8,557 nt of DNA, taken from CAZATK01 sp964488085. GTDB lineage: Bacteria; Patescibacteriota; Minisyncoccia; UBA6257; UBA11618. The stretch's first letter is position 1. The number at the start of each line of letters is the position of its first letter. The stretch spans positions 1 through 8,557 of the forward strand of contig CAZATK010000016.1 of assembly GCA_964488085.1 (NCBI GenBank). The letters are read 5' to 3'. Shown here piece by piece: positions 5,728-8,557 of the stretch. The notes under the pieces are model-generated. The model worked only from the letters and a program-made list of their open reading frames with translations, ran no database searches and was not told the DNA's origin. A program made the translations under genes and the position numbers.

Positions 5728-5931
5728 ATGCTGACAACCGAGCAAATCCGACATCATGGGAAACGTTTACCGAAGTCAGAATTTGATAAACTTTGTCGTG
5801 AAAAAAAGATAAAGAATGCACAAATGGATAGCTTTGGTAATGGCTATGGAGAACCATACCACCCCAATCGCCTCATTTTTGGTTATCTCGACAATGAACT
5901 TGTTTGGACAGAATTGAACGACACAACATAG
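5728..5931 (+). CDS. Orphan small protein of unknown function (67 aa)
   Basis: I do not recognise this protein. It is soluble, with no membrane helix and no signal peptide. The N-terminal half (about 1-33) is basic and probably helical (EQIRHHGKRLPKSEFDKLCR). The C-terminal half is richer in aromatic residues and probably beta (FGNGYGEPYHPNRLIFGYLD, ELVWTEL). It has one cysteine and no metal-binding pattern. It is very likely a real gene because every expression signal is present: a TATAAT promoter, AAGGAG ten bases before the ATG, and an intrinsic terminator beginning in the stop codon. It stands alone between tRNA-Val and a 48-bp palindrome. Regulator, inhibitor and structural roles all remain possible. 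Confidence 0.75.
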   Translation: MLTTEQIRHHGKRLPKSEFDKLCREKKIKNAQMDSFGNGYGEPYHPNRLIFGYLDNELVWTELNDTT

Positions 5932-5953
5932 GTTGCGTAATGCAACCTTTTTT
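5930..5953 (+). terminator. Rho-independent terminator of the 67-residue gene
   Basis: Arms AGGTTGC (5930-5936) and GCAACCT (5942-5948), loop GTAAT, then T to 5953. The left arm starts in the stop codon, so the unit is compact. Confidence 0.85.
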
Positions 5954-5987
5954 ATATTCCAAAAATACGCTCACTGGCTCGCCAGGA

Positions 5988-6035
5988 AACACAAACACAA
6001 TAAACTGACGATCGTCAGTTTATTGTGTTTGTGTT
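5988..6035. repeat. 48-bp perfect palindrome with ACGATCGT core (copy 3)
   Basis: The halves 5988-6011 and 6012-6035 are perfectly complementary, with ACGATCGT at 6008-6015. It lies downstream of one terminator and upstream of the next promoter, that is, between two same-strand transcription units. There is no T-run to make it a standard terminator. The arms (ending in ATAAACTG before the core) are unrelated to those of copies 1 and 2. Confidence 0.9.
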
Positions 6036-6072
6036 GTTGTATTAATTTCTTGAACTGGTTACCCACATGCAA

Positions 6073-6101
6073 TAGACAAAAAACATTTCATATGACATAA
6101 T
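6073..6101 (+). promoter_or_regulatory. Promoter of the GT-B-like gene
   Basis: TAGACA (6073-6078) and CATAAT (6096-6101) each match consensus at five of six positions, with an ideal 17-base spacer. The leader from about 6108 holds a small hairpin at 6114-6128 (CGAAGA/TCTTCG) and the ribosome binding site AAAGGAG (6148-6154). Confidence 0.65.
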
Positions 6102-6160
6102 AGCCATCAATATCGAAGACAGTCTTCGGTGCATACGCCGTACCTTGAAAGGAGAATATT

Positions 6161-7309
6161 GTGTCAAAGAAAAATCTGAAAAAGCTACTCGCTATTCAAA
6201 GCGCCGCTCTATCTGGCCGCCTTGAACAATTGGCGCCAGTCTTGAAAAAAGTAGTGCTTGTTGCTCAAGACGCCGCTCCGTCTGGCTGTTTTGAACTACT
6301 GGAGCCAGTATTGAAAGAACAAGGATTTCGTACTGAACTTTTTATAGGAAGAAGTAAGCCCTTCGAGAAAACGGAAGACGAAATAGATCTTGAAGTAATG
6401 GACGCAAGCATCGTTATTATCGGAATGTCTTCTTCTAAAGAGCTTGCTAAATTAGAAATCTCAGCCGGTAGCAGTGCGTTACAACTTGGGATTCCCTATG
6501 GTTTTTATGGAGATGTTCCAAGCTGCTGGGGACGCGCGCGAGCTGGTTCATGGTTTGAAGATCTTGCGTCTATTGCATCTTTTTATTTTGCTATAGACCA
6601 GCAAGACGCTGATAATGCTAGGGAAGTTTTTCCACTAGCTCAATGTATCGCTACTGGCAATCCCCTACGCGAAGAAATGGCATTCCCCAAATTTACCAGA
6701 GAAGAAGTTCGAAAGAAATTGGATATTACTCCAAATGAAAAACTAGTACTTGCACCCGGTGATAAGTTTGCCGGAGGAAATATGGCTATGTGGTCAATGA
6801 CAATAGATGCGCTTACGCTTCTTCAAGAAGATAAACCAGAGCAGAAATTCCAACTCATATTAACAACACATCCCGGAGACCGAACTCCGCAAGCGCTTTA
6901 TGATGAACTTGTTTCTTTTAGTCCGATTCCTGCAAGAATTATAAATAAAGATGTTTTTTCATCATCCGATATAGTTCCCGGCGCCGATGTTATTGTTGGA
7001 GCTGGCGGTTCTATCTGCATTGAAGGGGTATGTCAATTAATACCAGTAATTTGTTTAGACACAGAAGTAATGATGGGAATGCTTGAGAAAATAAATGGAA
7101 GCAGGAAAATAGAAGTGGTTGCAAATGGAAGCGCAAAACTCGCAAACGGGATCAGTCTTGCCCTAACAATTGATCGGATGCTCAATGACAATTGGACAAG
7201 ATTATACACACAAAATCACCAACGCAAGTTCTATCCGAAGCCAACCGAACGTGGTGTGGCGCTTCGTAGAATGACTGAATTCATCGTTGAATATTGTAAA
7301 GTAGACTGA
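6161..7309 (+). CDS. GT-B-fold glycosyltransferase/epimerase-like protein with N-terminal duplication
   Basis: The layout suggests two Rossmann-like domains as in GT-B enzymes. The first starts at VVLVAQDAAPSG (31-42) and ends near 160. A linker bears TGNPLRE (165-171), similar to the TGNP motif of LpxB and related enzymes. The second domain starts at KLVLAPGDK (194-202), includes THPGDR (236-241), and ends with SSSDIVPGADVIVGAGGS (267-284), where GT-B enzymes bind the nucleotide-sugar donor. Donor and acceptor cannot be deduced; a nucleotide-sugar 2-epimerase-like role is possible. Length is 382 with no membrane helix. The start is GTG at 6161, six bases after AAAGGAG. Residues 11-33 duplicate residues 34-56 (AIQSAALSG against VAQDAAPSG), and the DNA is about 75% identical over 60 bases, so the N-terminal copy looks like an added tandem duplicate. 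The gene has its own promoter and a terminator shared with the convergent protease gene. Confidence 0.6.
   Translation: MSKKNLKKLLAIQSAALSGRLEQLAPVLKKVVLVAQDAAPSGCFELLEPVLKEQGFRTELFIGRSKPFEKTEDEIDLEVMDASIVIIGMSSSKELAKLEISAGSSALQLGIPYGFYGDVPSCWGRARAGSWFEDLASIASFYFAIDQQDADNAREVFPLAQCIATGNPLREEMAFPKFTREEVRKKLDITPNEKLVLAPGDKFAGGNMAMWSMTIDALTLLQEDKPEQKFQLILTTHPGDRTPQALYDELVSFSPIPARIINKDVFSSSDIVPGADVIVGAGGSICIEGVCQLIPVICLDTEVMMGMLEKINGSRKIEVVANGSAKLANGISLALTIDRMLNDNWTRLYTQNHQRKFYPKPTERGVALRRMTEFIVEYCKVD
6191..6328 (+). repeat. Tandem 69-bp in-frame duplication inside the GT-B-like gene
   Basis: Unit 1 (6191-6259) and unit 2 (6260-6328) align without gaps at an offset of 69 bases, that is, 23 codons. 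Shared words include CGCCGCT, TCTGGC, TTGAAC, GCCAGT and TTGAAA, all at offset 69. I count 15 mismatches in the first 60 bases and 20 in all 69. Because the period is a multiple of three, the reading frame is kept. Confidence 0.85.
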
Positions 7310-7329
7310 AAATAATTATGAAATAAAAT

Positions 7330-7356
7330 CCCCGCCTTAGGCGGGGCTCTTTTTTT
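7330..7356. terminator. Bidirectional terminator between the GT-B-like and ClpP-like genes
   Basis: Arms CCCCGCC (7330-7336) and GGCGGGG (7340-7346) with loop TTA; CTC and seven T (7350-7356) follow on the plus strand. On the minus strand the stem is followed by ATTTTATTT. The plus-strand T-run overlaps the stop codon of the ClpP-like gene. Confidence 0.92.
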
Positions 7357-8107
7357 AATAAACTCTCAATGACGCCCAATCAAATACACCATTCGTTCCA
7401 AAAACTTCATCCGCAAATCCCCATTCCACTGCTTCTTGAGCAGTCAGAAAAACGTCTTCTTTTTTATCCATATGACCTTGAAGCATTTCTTTAATTCTTT
7501 TCTCTGACCAACCCTTGTGCTTCCCTTTTTGTTTAAGAGATTCAGTATAAATTGCCAACATGGTTGGTGCCACAACTCTCTTACTCCACTCTGCATTGAC
7601 AATAACTTGTTTATGTGTTCCAACAATCATCATATCCCCTTCATGGAAAAGAAAATAACTATTGGGCATCAGAACTCTTTTATCAGCGGCTTGTAAGATT
7701 ATTGAGGACATAGAACGCGCGTGTGTATAACTTAAAATTGTTATCGGATTCGGACAGGCGCGAATCGCATCATAAATTGCCATCCCCTCTTCCCAATACC
7801 CACCGCAAGTTTTCATGTGAATTAAAATTGGTCTTCGAGAATTAAGGTTTGAAAGCAATGATAAGCTTCTTATAAAATTAGCTGACATTTGATATTCCAC
7901 TCCGGGCTCCCCAAAATTTTCTTCTTGGCTATTGTCGTAGGTTTTAGGTGTGCCAGATAAATGAATACTGAAGTCCTTAATATTTAATCCCCTATCACAA
8001 ACAGCGTTAAGATGATCATGAGTTAGTTTCTGTCTTGTTCTTAAAAAAATAATTTTTTGCCGTTCACGAGGCCTGGTAGATGACACGCCTCTTTTTCGAG
8101 TAGCCAT
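7355..8107 (-). CDS. ClpP-like serine protease (250 aa)
   Basis: The central region matches the ClpP/crotonase fold: TCGGYWEEGMAIYDAI (100-115) corresponds to the PGG.....GLAIYDTM segment of ClpP. The catalytic serine is S132 in HARSMSS (ClpP AASM), the histidine is H155 in FLFHEG (ClpP MIHQP), and the aspartate is probably D218 just before FLTAQEAVEWGFADEVF. The triad is therefore complete. It is longer than ClpP (about 195 residues): it has a basic N-terminus (MATRKRGVSSTRPRERQK) without a signal peptide, and an insertion near 52-72. It could be a divergent ClpP subunit or an independent ClpP-like protease such as those of phage capsid maturation; no ClpX/ClpA or phage gene is seen nearby. 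The start ATG at 8107 follows AAAGGAG by five bases. A weak promoter (TTGCAA at 8171-8176 on the minus strand, TAGATT 18 bases on) may drive it. Confidence 0.82.
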   Translation of the reverse strand: MATRKRGVSSTRPRERQKIIFLRTRQKLTHDHLNAVCDRGLNIKDFSIHLSGTPKTYDNSQEENFGEPGVEYQMSANFIRSLSLLSNLNSRRPILIHMKTCGGYWEEGMAIYDAIRACPNPITILSYTHARSMSSIILQAADKRVLMPNSYFLFHEGDMMIVGTHKQVIVNAEWSKRVVAPTMLAIYTESLKQKGKHKGWSEKRIKEMLQGHMDKKEDVFLTAQEAVEWGFADEVFGTNGVFDWASLRVY

Positions 8108-8207
8108 ATTTCTCCTTTCAAAGATCTAAATAATTTAATCTAGTTCAATCTAACTCCTTTCTTTTATTTTTTGCAATAGAAAACTATAAAGACCGGCCAC
8201 CAAATAA

Positions 8208-8287
8208 AAGTGTTTTGCATTTCAAGTGTTTTACATTGCTGTTGCGCAATTATTATATGCCCCCTGTGGATAACGTGTAAAACACTT
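8208..8287. repeat. Iteron-like 12-mers AAGTGTTTTRCA, two direct and one inverted
   Basis: AAGTGTTTTGCA (8208-8219) and AAGTGTTTTACA (8224-8235) are direct copies with a 16-bp period. TGTAAAACACTT (8276-8287) is an exact inverted copy of the second. A degenerate copy, TGTAAAACAGTA, lies at 8361-8372. The inverted pair encloses a DnaA box. Confidence 0.8.
8265..8273 (-). promoter_or_regulatory. Perfect DnaA box (TTATCCACA on the minus strand)
   Basis: The plus strand reads TGTGGATAA, the exact complement of the consensus DnaA-binding site TTATCCACA. Only one such box was noticed in this region. Its place between inverted 12-mers suggests a functional site, but a single 9-mer can occur by chance. 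Confidence 0.5.
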
Positions 8288-8318
8288 GCCCAAAGTGCAA
8301 ATAATGTAGTAATGGTGT

Positions 8319-8397
8319 GACGATCGGCTTCTCTAGCCATTGACAAAAATCGTAAGACGGTGTAAAACAGTACCTAAATTGTGACAAGCCGATCGTC
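8319..8397. repeat. 12-bp inverted repeat with CGATCG in each arm (copy 4 of the motif)
   Basis: Arms GACGATCGGCTT (8319-8330) and AAGCCGATCGTC (8386-8397) are exact inverted copies separated by 55 bases. Each contains CGATCG and seven of the eight bases of the ACGATCGT core of the intergenic palindromes. Here the motif is split into two separated half-elements instead of one continuous palindrome. Confidence 0.88.
8340..8368 (+). promoter_or_regulatory. Promoter-like sequence inside the inverted repeat
   Basis: A perfect -35 TTGACA (8340-8345), a 17-base spacer and a weaker -10 TAAAAC (8363-8368) point right, toward the tandem palindromes and the window edge. Transcription would begin near 8375. 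The flanking inverted arms could be operators. Confidence 0.45.
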
Positions 8398-8431
8398 CGA
8401 TGAATCCTAGCTTTTTTGAAAAACGGCAAAA

Positions 8432-8523
8432 AAAGTGTTGGTCGACCAACACTTTGTGCGGGGGTAAATTGCAACATGATGTTGGTCGACCAACACTTTG
8501 TGCGGAGGTAAATTGCAACATCG
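8432..8523. repeat. Two tandem 44-bp units, each a GTCGAC palindrome plus a conserved tail
   Basis: Positions 8436-8477 and 8480-8521 are identical at 41 of 42 bases (difference at 8462/8506), with a 44-bp period. Each unit has a palindrome centred on GTCGAC (24 bp perfect at 8432-8455; 16 bp at 8480-8495), then TTTGTGCGG, then GGTAAATTGCAACAT after one variable base. Confidence 0.9.
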
Positions 8524-8550
8524 TGTGTAATGTCATCACACGATGTGCGG
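8518..8550. repeat. Third, diverged hairpin unit ending in TGTGCGG
   Basis: Arms ACATCGTGTG (8518-8527) and CACACGATGT (8537-8546) with a nine-base loop. The right arm runs into TGTGCGG (8544-8550), the same word that follows the palindrome in the two preceding 44-bp units. The hairpin is kept although its sequence differs. Confidence 0.7.
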
Positions 8551-8557
8551 AAAAATA

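Larger units (their letters stand above)
8108..8557. other. Gene-free, repeat-dense region upstream of the ClpP-like gene
   Basis: I see no credible gene in these 450 bases; the minus-strand open frames here just translate repeats. The region holds, in order, the leader of the ClpP-like gene, three iteron-like 12-mers with a DnaA box, an inverted repeat with CGATCG in both arms and a promoter-like sequence inside, an A/T stretch, two 44-bp tandem units built on a GTCGAC palindrome, and a third hairpin at the edge. The density suggests a regulatory or replication-related region, or the edge of an element that continues beyond the window. Confidence 0.7.

Noticed and set aside
6114..6128. Leader hairpin of the GT-B-like gene as a riboswitch
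   Set aside because: A six-pair stem with a three-base loop is too small, and no ligand-binding core or alternative terminator is visible in the roughly 50-nt leader.
8476..8511. Eleven-codon open frame within the second 44-bp unit
   Set aside because: The frame arises from the palindrome and the 44-bp period is not a multiple of three, so the copies do not form a coding repeat. No family or clear expression signal supports it.
8164..8539. Three overlapping minus-strand open frames of 60-74 codons
   Set aside because: They translate the palindromes and 44-bp repeats (the same LQFT.AQSVGRPT string appears in two frames), lack ribosome binding sites and have no protein-like composition.
8432..8550. 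CRISPR array
   Set aside because: The 44-bp units abut directly with no unique spacers, only two are near-identical, and no cas gene is present.

Overview
The window reads as chromosomal DNA of a small-genome, AT-rich bacterium, most likely a member of the Candidate Phyla Radiation (Patescibacteria/Parcubacteria type). This is inferred from compact housekeeping genes (ftsH, htpX, one Xer recombinase, a cytidine deaminase), tRNA genes scattered singly between them (two of three without an encoded CCA), a tRNA with anticodon UAU, and several lineage-specific small genes. No phylogenetic test was possible.

Layout. 1-565: an edge hairpin, a small single-pass membrane protein on the minus strand, and a long intergenic palindrome. 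566-1115: a self-contained short phosphoribosyltransferase unit (promoter, ribosome binding site, gene, strong terminator) closed by a 44-bp perfect palindrome. 1114-3875: a Xer-type tyrosine recombinase and the membrane protease FtsH, divergent from a 44-bp gap with overlapping promoters and near-leaderless starts. 3882-4968: tRNA-Ile(UAU), a heptamer repeat, tRNA-Lys(CUU) and the membrane protease HtpX. 4975-5645: cytidine deaminase (minus) and tRNA-Val(UAC). 5661-5953: an orphan 67-residue gene with its own promoter and terminator. 5988-6035: a 48-bp perfect palindrome. 6073-7356: a GT-B-like glycosyltransferase/epimerase-type protein with an N-terminal tandem duplication, sharing a terminator with a convergent ClpP-like protease (7355-8107). 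8108-8557: no gene, but dense with repeats: iteron-like 12-mers around a perfect DnaA box, an inverted repeat enclosing a promoter-like sequence, and tandem 44-bp units built on a palindrome.

Functional themes. FtsH and HtpX, the membrane-protein quality-control pair, lie close together, and a third protease (ClpP-like) lies downstream. Purine and pyrimidine salvage is represented by the phosphoribosyltransferase and the deaminase. Core genes (xer, ftsH, htpX) lack a Shine-Dalgarno sequence, whereas the accessory genes each have one, often with an individual promoter and terminator.

The most unusual signal is non-coding. Three palindromes of 44-48 bp share the 8-bp core ACGATCGT but have unrelated arms, and a fourth inverted repeat carries a near-copy of the core in each arm. 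They sit at boundaries between transcription units, and CGATCG was not seen elsewhere in the window. Their function is unknown.
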